Assembly (NCBI GenBank): GCA_041497995.1
Contig: JBGQHM010000151.1
Location: forward strand, 1-14,264
Direction: 5' to 3'
DNA: 14,264 nt
DNA from: DATKMS01 sp041497995
GTDB taxonomy: Bacteria; Desulfobacterota; Binatia; HRBIN30
The notes below the pieces were generated by a model. That model saw nothing but the letters and a program-made list of their open reading frames with translations. It was not told the DNA's origin and made no database searches. Below are positions 7,212-13,709 of the stretch, piece after piece. Numbering within the stretch: position 1 is the stretch's first letter; every line of letters starts with the position of its first letter. The translations under genes and the position numbers were made by a program.

Positions 7212-8038
7212 CCCACGAAGAAATCACCGCCGATCTCTCCTTGTTTGCGCTGGGATCACTCGACCCCGAGGAGCGTCGCGAGATCGAGCAGCATGTCGCG
7301 GGGTGCGCGGACTGCCAGCGCGAGCTGGCGAGTTGGCGCGAAGTCGTCGGCTTGATGGCGCTCGATGGTCAGGACGCGACGCCGCCCAATCTGAAATCGC
7401 AGCTGCTGCAACGAGTGCATCCCGCGAGCGCCACGGCGAAGGTGATTCCGTTGCGGCGCGCAATGGCTCTGCCGCTGGCCCTGGCGGCCGCTGCGTTGCT
7501 GGTGTTCGGCATTGTCCGAGACCGGAGCATGCGTGACCAGCGGGGCGAACAGGCGCAGCTCGTTGCCAACCTGCGCAGCGAGCTCGGAACCACTCAGAGC
7601 AGCCTCCAGCGCCTGACGCAGGAGCTGGCAGCGAAAGAGAAAGATCTGACGTCGCTGCGTGCGGCGCTGGCTTCGGCGCAGGAGTCGCTCGCCGTCGTGC
7701 AAGACCCCGGGCTGCGTATGGTTGCTTTGAAGCAGACGCCAGAGGCACGGCCCGCCGAGGCACATGCGCTGATCAACAGCAGCACGCGGCGGGCGCTCTT
7801 CTACGCCTTCGACCTGCCCCCACCGCCGGCGGACAAGGCCTACGAGCTGTGGTGGATCACTGAGAAGGAAGGGCCCGTCAATGCCGGCGTGTTCCACCCG
7901 GACGACCGGGGCCTCGGGCGCATCGAGGCGCTGGTGCCCAGTGATGCCGGCGCTATCCAGGCAGCTGCTGTCACCATCGAGCCGGCGGCCGGTGTGCCCA
8001 AGCCAACCGGGCCGATGGTCCTCCTCGGCAAGCTGTAG
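7208..8038 (+). CDS. RskA-type membrane anti-sigma factor
   Basis: This 276-residue partner of the first ECF sigma has three parts. The N-terminal cytoplasmic anti-sigma domain carries the zinc-binding HxxxCxxC motif (His29, Cys33, Cys36) that grips the sigma factor. One membrane segment follows at about 85-103 (ALPLALAAAALLVFGIV). The extracytoplasmic part begins with a charged coiled-coil at about 112-165 and ends in an RskA-like domain at about 170-276, recognised by AYELWWITEKEGPVNAGVF (211-229). By family knowledge the sigma factor is held at the membrane and released when the outer domain is altered or the protein is cleaved. The predicted coiled coil between membrane and sensor is long. 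The ATGA overlap with the sigma gene fixes the start. A gap of 106 bases follows before the second sigma gene. Confidence 0.92.
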   Translation: MTHEEITADLSLFALGSLDPEERREIEQHVAGCADCQRELASWREVVGLMALDGQDATPPNLKSQLLQRVHPASATAKVIPLRRAMALPLALAAAALLVFGIVRDRSMRDQRGEQAQLVANLRSELGTTQSSLQRLTQELAAKEKDLTSLRAALASAQESLAVVQDPGLRMVALKQTPEARPAEAHALINSSTRRALFYAFDLPPPPADKAYELWWITEKEGPVNAGVFHPDDRGLGRIEALVPSDAGAIQAAAVTIEPAAGVPKPTGPMVLLGKL

Positions 8039-8132
8039 AGGCCCCACAACTCTGGTCGTTGGACGCTCAAAGGTCTTCAGCCTTCCCAGCTCTGCTGAGA
8101 TCCGACCGGCCAATGCGATCGTAGAGCTTACT

Positions 8133-8139
8133 GAGGGAG
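8133..8139 (+). promoter_or_regulatory. Ribosome binding site that favours the GTG start at 8145
   Basis: GAGGGAG at 8133-8139 lies five bases before an in-frame GTG at 8145. The alternative GTG at 8214, nearer the conserved sigma domain, has only weak purines ahead of it. The same GGGAGCAT string also occurs at 6612-6619 ahead of the first sigma gene. Confidence 0.45.
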
Positions 8140-8144
8140 CATTT

Positions 8145-8825
8145 GTGGCTGCGATCGCCGTACTCAGACCCGTAGTTGCGCCGGTGCGCGGGCGGGTGTT
8201 AGATACCCGGACGGTGAGTGCGAACGCTTCTCATGCTACGCGTGCCGAACCGGATTGGAGCGGGTTGGTGCGACGCGCTGCGGCCGGTGACCAGACGGGG
8301 CTGGCGGAGTTGTACGATGCCACGAGCCAGCTGGTGTTCGCCCTCGCGTTGCGCATCCTCGGCAATCGCGATGAGGCGGAAGACGCCGTCGTGGAGGTCT
8401 ACACGCAAGCCTGGCGGAGCGCTCACACCTACGACGCGAGCCGGGGCACGCCATGCTCGTGGTTGCTGACACTAACCCGCAGCCGCGCCATCGACATGTT
8501 GCGTTCACGCAAGCGCGAGCGCGCCAACGACCCGCTCGAATCCGCCAACGATGTGCAATCTGATACGCCAAACCCCGAGGACGCGACCGCCGACGCGGAA
8601 CGTCACCGCTTCGTACGTCGCGCCATGGAGCGGTTGAGCACTGAGCAGCGTGAAGCAATCGAACTTGCCTATTTCTCGGGCCTCAGTCATACGGAAATTG
8701 CCATGCAGCTCGGGCAGCCGTTGGGAACCATCAAGACTCGCATCCGACTAGGTATGATGCGCCTGCGGGAGTTGTTGGGTCATCTCTCCGGACCGGTGAT
8801 GGCAGTAAGCGGGGACAGCCAATGA
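8145..8825 (+). CDS. ECF sigma factor, second of two paralogues
   Basis: Read from GTG 8145 this is 226 residues; GTG 8214 would give 203. Region 2 covers about residues 50-120 (LAELYD near the start, WLLTLTRSRAIDMLR near the end). An acidic linker follows, then region 4 at about 163-210 with the helix-turn-helix GLSHTEIAMQLGQPLGTIKT. Hand alignment with the first sigma gives about 44% identity across region 2 and 65% across region 4, so the two are paralogues, probably from tandem duplication. The N-terminal extension before region 2 is longer than in its partner and not obviously conserved. Its stop overlaps the start of the cupin anti-sigma gene (ATGA, 8822-8825). By analogy with RpoE/ChrR it would be released when the cupin anti-sigma senses its signal. 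Whether the two sigmas share promoters is open, but their similar region 4 makes overlap plausible. Confidence 0.9.
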   Translation: MAAIAVLRPVVAPVRGRVLDTRTVSANASHATRAEPDWSGLVRRAAAGDQTGLAELYDATSQLVFALALRILGNRDEAEDAVVEVYTQAWRSAHTYDASRGTPCSWLLTLTRSRAIDMLRSRKRERANDPLESANDVQSDTPNPEDATADAERHRFVRRAMERLSTEQREAIELAYFSGLSHTEIAMQLGQPLGTIKTRIRLGMMRLRELLGHLSGPVMAVSGDSQ

Positions 8826-9424
8826 CCATCTCCCAACATTCTCTCGACGAAGCCCGTGAACGGGCCGCGCTGTACGCGCTCGGCGCCCTGCGCGGCGACG
8901 AGGCCCGCGAGTTCGAGGCGCATCTGGCAACGCGTTGCGACGTCTGCACCGAGGAAGTCCGTACCTTTTCCGCTGTCGCGGCCAACCTCGATCAGTTGGT
9001 GCAGCCGCAGGCACCGCAACCATCCGTGCGGGCACGGGTGCTCGAACGGGTCGCCAATGAGAGCGTCCTGGTGCGCCAACCGGCGTACGAGAAGGATGGC
9101 GTCAACTTCGTTCGCCCGACGCACCTGGCGTGGGAAGCCGGCAACGCACCTGGCATCGAGATAAAGACGCTGTCCGTCGACGCGCAGCGCGGCTACGTCA
9201 CCCAGCTTGTGCGCATGCCTGCCGGCTCGTCGCTGCGACCGCATCGCCACGCCGATGTCGAGGAATCCTACCTCATCGAGGGCGACCTGCTGGTCTCCGG
9301 CGTGTTGATGCATGCTGGTGACTACTGCCGCGCCGAGCCGAACTCCGTGCACAGCGGCGTAACCACGCAAGGTGGCTGCGTATTCATCGCAGTCTATTCC
9401 TCGCGCGACGAGCTCCTCGCCTGA
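8822..9424 (+). CDS. ChrR-like zinc/cupin anti-sigma factor
   Basis: This 200-residue soluble protein joins an N-terminal zinc-binding anti-sigma domain (residues about 1-80; His34, Cys39, Cys42, spaced H-x4-C-x2-C rather than the usual H-x3-C-x2-C) to a C-terminal cupin domain (about 100-195). Likely cupin metal ligands are His141, His143 and Glu147 in HRHADVEESY, and His177 in NSVHSG. No membrane segment is present, so it works in the cytoplasm, unlike the RskA-type neighbour. In ChrR of Rhodobacter the same architecture responds to singlet oxygen and organic peroxides. The signal here is unknown; oxidative stress or metal are the natural candidates. It overlaps its sigma gene by ATGA and ends just before a palindromic stretch at 9432-9455. 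Confidence 0.9.
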   Translation: MTISQHSLDEARERAALYALGALRGDEAREFEAHLATRCDVCTEEVRTFSAVAANLDQLVQPQAPQPSVRARVLERVANESVLVRQPAYEKDGVNFVRPTHLAWEAGNAPGIEIKTLSVDAQRGYVTQLVRMPAGSSLRPHRHADVEESYLIEGDLLVSGVLMHAGDYCRAEPNSVHSGVTTQGGCVFIAVYSSRDELLA

Positions 9425-9431
9425 TCGATCA

Positions 9432-9455
9432 CGTCGACGCGCGTCGACGCGTCGA
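9432..9455. repeat. Two overlapping perfect palindromes between the cupin anti-sigma and MFS genes
   Basis: CGTCGACGCGCGTCGACG (9432-9449) is a perfect 18-base palindrome, and TCGACGCGTCGA (9444-9455) is another that shares its right half. They begin eight bases after the anti-sigma stop and 38 bases before the MFS start. No T run follows, so an intrinsic terminator is less likely than an operator or a Rho-independent-like processing stem. A weaker GCGCG/CGCGC hairpin follows nearby. Confidence 0.55.
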
Positions 9456-9492
9456 ACCTTGCGCGCCGACGCGCTTCCTGTGAGAGGTGCGC

Positions 9493-10626
9493 ATGCTCCG
9501 CGCGCAGCGCACCGTCATGGTCGCCTACTTCCTCCTCTTCTTGGGTGGCGGCGTGTGGATGCCGTACTTTCCGCTCTACCTGTCGCATCTGGGTTTCAGC
9601 GGCGTGGAGATCGGGGTGATCTTCGGCTTACAGCCGGCGCTTCGATGGGCCAGTGCCTTGGCGTGGGCGTACGCGGCCGACCGCTGGCGCGTGCGCTACC
9701 GGCTGCTGGTGATCTCCGCACTCGGCGGTGCGCTGTTCTTCATCCCGCTGCTGTTTGTCCGCAGCTTCATCGGACTGGCCCTGATCACCGGCATGATCGC
9801 CGTGTTGCATGCGCCGCTCATTCCCATGACCGACTCCACGGTGATGGATCATCTGGCGCGCCTCGGCGGTGACTACGGCCGCTTGCGCCCGTGGGGCTCG
9901 GTCGCCTTTGTGCTCGGTGCCATCCTGAGCGCCCTGATTGTGCATACCTTCTCGCCTTCCGTCGTGCCCGCTCTGCTGCTTGTCCCGGTGTTCCCAATGG
10001 TCGTGGCGCTGGCGCGCTTGCCGCGCGAGCAGCTCGGACATGGCGAGCGCTTTCATGCACCGTGGGCGCTGCTCACGCCGCCGCTGACGGCATTTCTTGC
10101 CGCTGCATTCTTGATTCAGTTCAGTTGCGGTGCGTGGGCGGGCTTCTTCGCGGTGCACGCCGCGGCGCTCGGTTTCTCGGATGCAGTGCCCGGTCTGACG
10201 TGGGGCTTGGCGGTCTCGACCGAGGTCGCGTTGCTCTATTGGGGCCAGCGCATTCTCGAGAGGATCGCGCCGGCGCAGCTGATACTGGTGGCGCTGGTGA
10301 TTACCGCCATTCGCTGGGCGCTCACGGCTGCACTGCGCGACGAGGTCTTGGTCGTAGCATTGCAGCTTGGGCATGCGTTCACCTTCGCGGCGTTCCATCT
10401 CGCCGCCCTGTTGTTGCTGTCGCGGCTCGTCCCAGCACAAAGCAGCACGGGTGGGCAAACACTCTACGGCCTGATCGCGTTTGGGATCGGCGGCAGCACC
10501 GGTCTCGCCATGGCGGGCTTACTCGTCGAGCGGGTGGGCACGGCGGGGCTGTTCGGCTGCGAAGCCGCGGTCGCGTTGTTGGGTCTGCTGCCGGCGCTGC
10601 GCCTCCGGCAGCTCGTACCCGACTGA
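9493..10626 (+). CDS. MFS permease of the MFS_1-like/HcaT type
   Basis: This 377-residue hydrophobic protein shows about twelve membrane segments. ATG 9493 is preferred over GTG 9487 because GAGAGG (9482-9487) then acts as ribosome binding site with a normal spacer. Features of the LacY-like/phenylpropionate transporter branch are the N-terminal FLLFLGGGVWMPYFPLYL (13-30), a conserved DST in the fourth segment region (114-116) and YGRLRPWGS (128-136) at the cytoplasmic loop after it. Proteins of this branch are proton symporters for small organic compounds; the substrate cannot be told. It follows the ECF modules by 68 bases but is separated by palindromes, so it may or may not be part of their transcript. 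It is convergent with the DUF309 gene, with only five bases between stops. Confidence 0.88.
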   Translation: MLRAQRTVMVAYFLLFLGGGVWMPYFPLYLSHLGFSGVEIGVIFGLQPALRWASALAWAYAADRWRVRYRLLVISALGGALFFIPLLFVRSFIGLALITGMIAVLHAPLIPMTDSTVMDHLARLGGDYGRLRPWGSVAFVLGAILSALIVHTFSPSVVPALLLVPVFPMVVALARLPREQLGHGERFHAPWALLTPPLTAFLAAAFLIQFSCGAWAGFFAVHAAALGFSDAVPGLTWGLAVSTEVALLYWGQRILERIAPAQLILVALVITAIRWALTAALRDEVLVVALQLGHAFTFAAFHLAALLLLSRLVPAQSSTGGQTLYGLIAFGIGGSTGLAMAGLLVERVGTAGLFGCEAAVALLGLLPALRLRQLVPD

Positions 10627-10631
10627 GCCAT

Positions 10632-11024
10632 TCAATCGTCGCGCCCGTCCGCGTGCAGCGGCTGCAGACGCGGCGGCTGCCGCGCAAACGCTTCGCGATC
10701 AAACCCGCCGCTTCGGAGGCACTCGACGTCCGCCGCCACGCGTTGTCGGAGCAGCCCCAGGTTCAACCCGCCCGCCGCCGCTGGGTATGCCGCGATCTTC
10801 TCCAGTCCAATCTGCAGCATGCGGGCTGCACCCGTCCACAGCTGTTGCGTAACCTTGTGATACCCGACTGCGATTTGAATCAACCCAATGAACAGGTCCC
10901 ACAGCTCGTTCGGTACATCGTCGAGCCCGTCTTCCAGGATCTCGTGCGATTCGAAGTAGCGGCCGGCATTGAATGCTCGCGCCGCGTCAATGAGCAGCGG
11001 CCGCGGTGGCGGGCGGAGAGGCAT
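10632..11024 (-). CDS. DUF309-family protein
   Basis: This 130-residue helical protein matches DUF309: the N-terminal FNAGRYFESHEILED (18-32) with its conserved His-Glu pair (27-28), then the helix FIGLIQIAVGYHK (45-57) and a following helical segment containing GAARMLQIGLEKI (65-77). The family fold is a helical bundle of unknown function; the conserved HE and H56 could form a metal or substrate site, which is inference. ATG 11024 starts the protein just before the conserved core; a TTG at 11057 would add eleven residues and seems less likely. It is convergent with the MFS gene and divergent from the beta-helix protein gene, so it is probably a single-gene unit. Its start codon lies inside the left arm of a dyad (11021-11084). 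Confidence 0.85.
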   Translation of the reverse strand: MPLRPPPRPLLIDAARAFNAGRYFESHEILEDGLDDVPNELWDLFIGLIQIAVGYHKVTQQLWTGAARMLQIGLEKIAAYPAAAGGLNLGLLRQRVAADVECLRSGGFDREAFARQPPRLQPLHADGRDD

Positions 11025-11084
11025 GCTCTGTTTTAGCGCTTGGCAATGCTGGTGCAAAAGGCTTCAAATGCGCTAGTAGCATGC
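11021..11084. promoter_or_regulatory. Imperfect dyad between DUF309 and the beta-helix gene
   Basis: GCATGCT (11021-11027) and TAGCGC (11034-11039) on the left match, as reverse complements, AGCATGC (11078-11084) and GCGCTA (11070-11075) on the right. The inner spacing is unequal (six versus two bases), so this is a broken symmetry. It spans almost all of the 83-base gap between the divergent genes and touches the DUF309 start codon. It could be an operator serving both genes or a transcript hairpin. Confidence 0.4.
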
Positions 11085-11107
11085 GGCGGAAAGGCGACTG
11101 CAACGAC

Positions 11108-13075
11108 ATGACGACAGATGCGGCGACGACGGTCTACACGGCAGCGATACGCGGACTCGCGATCAGCGCGGTCATACTGGCGGTTTACCCCGCGGCCGCG
11201 GTGAGCGCCGCAACCTTCGGTGTGAACAGCAACACCGACGCGGTGGACGCCGCGATCGGCAACGGCGTGTGTGCAACGGCCACTGGGGCCTGCACGCTGC
11301 GGGCGGCCATCCAAGAGGCGAACGCCCTCGCCGGTGCGGATACGATCAACGTACCATCGGGCAACTATTTTCTCACTATTCAAGGAGCGAACGAAGAAGC
11401 GGCAGCCTCGGGGGATCTCGACGTCACCGGAGAGCTCGTGATCAACGGCACCGGCGCAAACGTTCCAGTCATCGGCGGAGGCGGAATCGATCGGGTCTTC
11501 GACGTGTTGGTCGGCGCTACCGTGACCCTGTCGCGCTTCACCATCCAGAACGGCAACCCAAGCGGTACGGACACTCAAGGTGGCGGCATCCGGAACGCGG
11601 GAAACCTCACGTTGTTGAGTTGCGCCATCCGCAACAACACCCTACAGAACGGCGATGGCGGCGGTATCGCCAATCTCAGTAGCGGCAGGCTGCAACTCAC
11701 CAACGTCACGCTCAGCGGCAATGTCGCAGCGGCCCGCGGCGGGGGCATTGGCAACGACGTCGGTGGGTCGATGCAGCTTGTCAACGTGACGCTCACCGAC
11801 AACGGGGCGTTTCAAGGAGGCGACATCGACAATCTCGGCGACGCCCAGTTGGTCAACACGATCGTAGTGAACAGTCGCCAAGGGAGTAACTGCACCGGCC
11901 TCGCCATCCTGACACTCGGATACAACATTGACGACGGTGAAAGCTGCGGATTGATCGCTGCGGGCGATCTACCCGACACCACGCCTGGCCTGGGCTCACC
12001 CATCGGCGGGTTTGTCTATCCCCTCGTTGTTCCCGGCAGTCCGGCCATTGACGCAGGTGACAATGGCCACTGCCCCGCAACCGACCAACGCGGCGCGCCG
12101 CGCCCGACCGACGGCGACGGCAACGGCAGCTTTGGCTGCGACATCGGCGCGTACGAAGCGCCGGGTCCCCTGCCGTTCACGCCGACGCCCTCGCCCTCAG
12201 CTTCGCCAACCCCGCTGGCACCCACACCCACTTCAACCGGGACTGCAACACCGACACCGACGCCCGTCCTGCCAACGGTCACGCCGGGTGGCGCGGCGAT
12301 CATTTTAAGCAGCACCACGGGTAGCCCAGGCGATCAGGTAACCTTCACTGCGTCTCTGGTTACCGGCGGCGCAATCGTCGGCAGCGCACAGAATGACACC
12401 ACTTTCGACAGTTCGAATGTACTGGTTGCCGCGCTGCCAAGTGGCGCACCCGATTGCGCGAAAAATCCCGACCTTACTGACAAGGGCCAACTCTTCTTTT
12501 TCCGCCCGAACGGGTGCACCGGCGCGATCTGCACTATGCTGCGCAGCGCCGTCCTTTCGACCTCTCCGCCGATCAGTCCGATCGCAGACGGGTCGACGTT
12601 GTACACCTGCAGAGTGAACATCTCTCCAGTAGCGGTGCCTGGAGAGTACGTATTGGCGGTGAGCACGGTGGTGCTGAGCGATCCTCTCGGCAACCGGGTT
12701 GCCGGAGCGGTCGGCGTGGACGGCAAGGTGGTGGTCGTTCCACGGCCAACCGCGACACCGACGGCAACAGCCTCCCCGACGTCTGCGAACACCGACACGC
12801 CAACGGTGACCCAGACGCCGAGTCAGACACCCACACCGTCAGCTATCCTCACGCCAACTAACACACCCATGGCGTGCGTCGGTGACTGCAACCACAGCAG
12901 CGAGGTGACCATTGAGGAGATCATCAGCATGGTCAACATCGCGCTCGGCAACTCCGCGGTGTCCGCTTGCTTGGCGGGCGATGCGAACGGTGATGGAGAG
13001 ATCGACGTCACCGAGATCATCGCTGCGGTGAACAACGCTCTGAACGGCTGTCCACAGTCTCGGCCCGCGTCCTAG
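11108..13075 (+). CDS. Secreted CSLREA/beta-helix protein with cohesin-like domain and dockerin-like tail
   Basis: This 655-residue exported protein has a signal peptide (hydrophobic core about 15-33, likely cut after VSA-34). Next is a CSLREA-type motif (GACTLRAAIQEAN, 60-72). A right-handed beta-helix follows (about 75-290), with GGGI turns at 158-161, 184-187 and 211-214. A choice-of-anchor Q-like segment (PGSPAIDAGD, 309-318; CDIGAYE, 344-350) closes the helix. A Thr/Pro linker (358-393) leads to a beta-rich domain (about 396-545) resembling the cohesin fold, with FDSSN and LYTCRV segments. A second Thr/Pro linker (546-588) precedes a dockerin-like tail, where GDCNHSSEVTIEEI (592-605) and GDANGDGEIDVTEI (624-637) are two EF-hand-like calcium loops, the second more complete. 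It probably acts on the cell surface, in adhesion or polysaccharide binding; no catalytic residues are evident. The start is uncertain: an in-frame ATG at 11081 is possible, and GGAAAGG is rather far from 11108. Confidence 0.85.
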   Translation: MTTDAATTVYTAAIRGLAISAVILAVYPAAAVSAATFGVNSNTDAVDAAIGNGVCATATGACTLRAAIQEANALAGADTINVPSGNYFLTIQGANEEAAASGDLDVTGELVINGTGANVPVIGGGGIDRVFDVLVGATVTLSRFTIQNGNPSGTDTQGGGIRNAGNLTLLSCAIRNNTLQNGDGGGIANLSSGRLQLTNVTLSGNVAAARGGGIGNDVGGSMQLVNVTLTDNGAFQGGDIDNLGDAQLVNTIVVNSRQGSNCTGLAILTLGYNIDDGESCGLIAAGDLPDTTPGLGSPIGGFVYPLVVPGSPAIDAGDNGHCPATDQRGAPRPTDGDGNGSFGCDIGAYEAPGPLPFTPTPSPSASPTPLAPTPTSTGTATPTPTPVLPTVTPGGAAIILSSTTGSPGDQVTFTASLVTGGAIVGSAQNDTTFDSSNVLVAALPSGAPDCAKNPDLTDKGQLFFFRPNGCTGAICTMLRSAVLSTSPPISPIADGSTLYTCRVNISPVAVPGEYVLAVSTVVLSDPLGNRVAGAVGVDGKVVVVPRPTATPTATASPTSANTDTPTVTQTPSQTPTPSAILTPTNTPMACVGDCNHSSEVTIEEIISMVNIALGNSAVSACLAGDANGDGEIDVTEIIAAVNNALNGCPQSRPAS

Positions 13076-13085
13076 TTGTCACCAT

Positions 13086-13121
13086 GAGCGGAGCCGCGAG
13101 CGGAGCCGCGAGCGGAGCCGC
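13086..13121. repeat. Triplicate 12-base tandem repeat
   Basis: The unit GAGCGGAGCCGC is present three times without a mismatch (13086-13097, 13098-13109, 13110-13121). It lies eleven bases after the beta-helix gene stop and before the next gene. The 12-base unit is a multiple of three; read from ATG 13084 it encodes three SGAA units and then a stop, but no ribosome binding site precedes it and I do not call a gene. Confidence 0.8.
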
Positions 13122-13166
13122 GAATTGTTGACAGCGAGCAAGCCGACCACTACGGTGTCGCAACCA

Positions 13167-13646
13167 ATGAGCATGCTGGAACGAATCTCGCGCTTGGTGG
13201 TGGGGGGTGGCAGGGCGACGGCTCACGACGCCACCGATGCGCTGCACCAGTGTTACAGCGACTGCGTTACCCGGGCACGGCAGCTGGCGCGCCACGCCGA
13301 GATGGCGCCGCAAGCGCAGAGCGTCGAAGCGCTGAAGGAGCTGGCGAGCGCGGAAGAGAAACAGGCGGAACGATTGCGTGAGGCATTGCGTGCCGCGGGG
13401 CACGTGCCCCCCACAGTTGCAGACGCGGCGGTTCCACAGGGTGCGCTCAATCACTGGGCGCGGCTCGTTCAAGATCTCGAATTGCACCGGGCCTCGGGGC
13501 AACGGCTGCGGGAGCTGGCAACGCATTTCGCAGAAAGGCTCCCTGGCACGGCCGCACTATTCGACGAGCTGTGTCGCGAAGAGCACGTGCACTGTGAGCG
13601 GCTACGCGGCCTCATCGCGCGCGCCGATCCGCAGGCATTCGACTGA
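13167..13646 (+). CDS. Small all-helical protein, possibly ferritin-like
   Basis: This 159-residue protein is rich in Ala, Arg, Leu and Glu and predicted by eye as four amphipathic helices (about 20-48, 52-77, 92-122, 127-152). The second and fourth helices hold acidic pairs with His or Glu nearby: AEEKQAERL (62-70), and REEHVHCERL (137-146) with an ExxH at Glu139-His142. That pattern resembles helices of ferritin-like or rubrerythrin-like proteins, but helix 2 lacks the expected His, so a working di-iron site is doubtful. I do not recognise a named family. The start is not fixed: ATG 13167, ATG 13173 and TTG 13125 are in frame, and none has a clear ribosome binding site. A small GCGCC/GGCGC hairpin without a T run follows the stop (13650-13663). 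Confidence 0.65.
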   Translation: MSMLERISRLVVGGGRATAHDATDALHQCYSDCVTRARQLARHAEMAPQAQSVEALKELASAEEKQAERLREALRAAGHVPPTVADAAVPQGALNHWARLVQDLELHRASGQRLRELATHFAERLPGTAALFDELCREEHVHCERLRGLIARADPQAFD

Positions 13647-13709
13647 GAGGCGCCGAGCGGCGCGCACCCCCGCGCCGGAAGCCTGTGGCGGCGCAGTCCG
13701 TGAGGTTCT

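Noticed and set aside
7256..8113. Long minus-strand open frame opposite the RskA-type gene
   Set aside because: It is the antisense shadow of a well-supported gene in GC-rich DNA, with no domain and heavy Arg/Gln/His bias.
9628..10458. Minus-strand frame of 276 codons opposite the MFS gene
   Set aside because: Charged low-complexity composition and position fully inside a convincing membrane protein gene indicate a shadow frame.
13084..13131. Fifteen-codon frame over the tandem repeat
   Set aside because: No ribosome binding site and no independent evidence; the frame follows from the 12-base repeat unit.
13650..13663. GCGCC/GGCGC hairpin after the helical protein gene
   Set aside because: Only five base pairs and no T run, too weak to call a terminator in GC-rich DNA.
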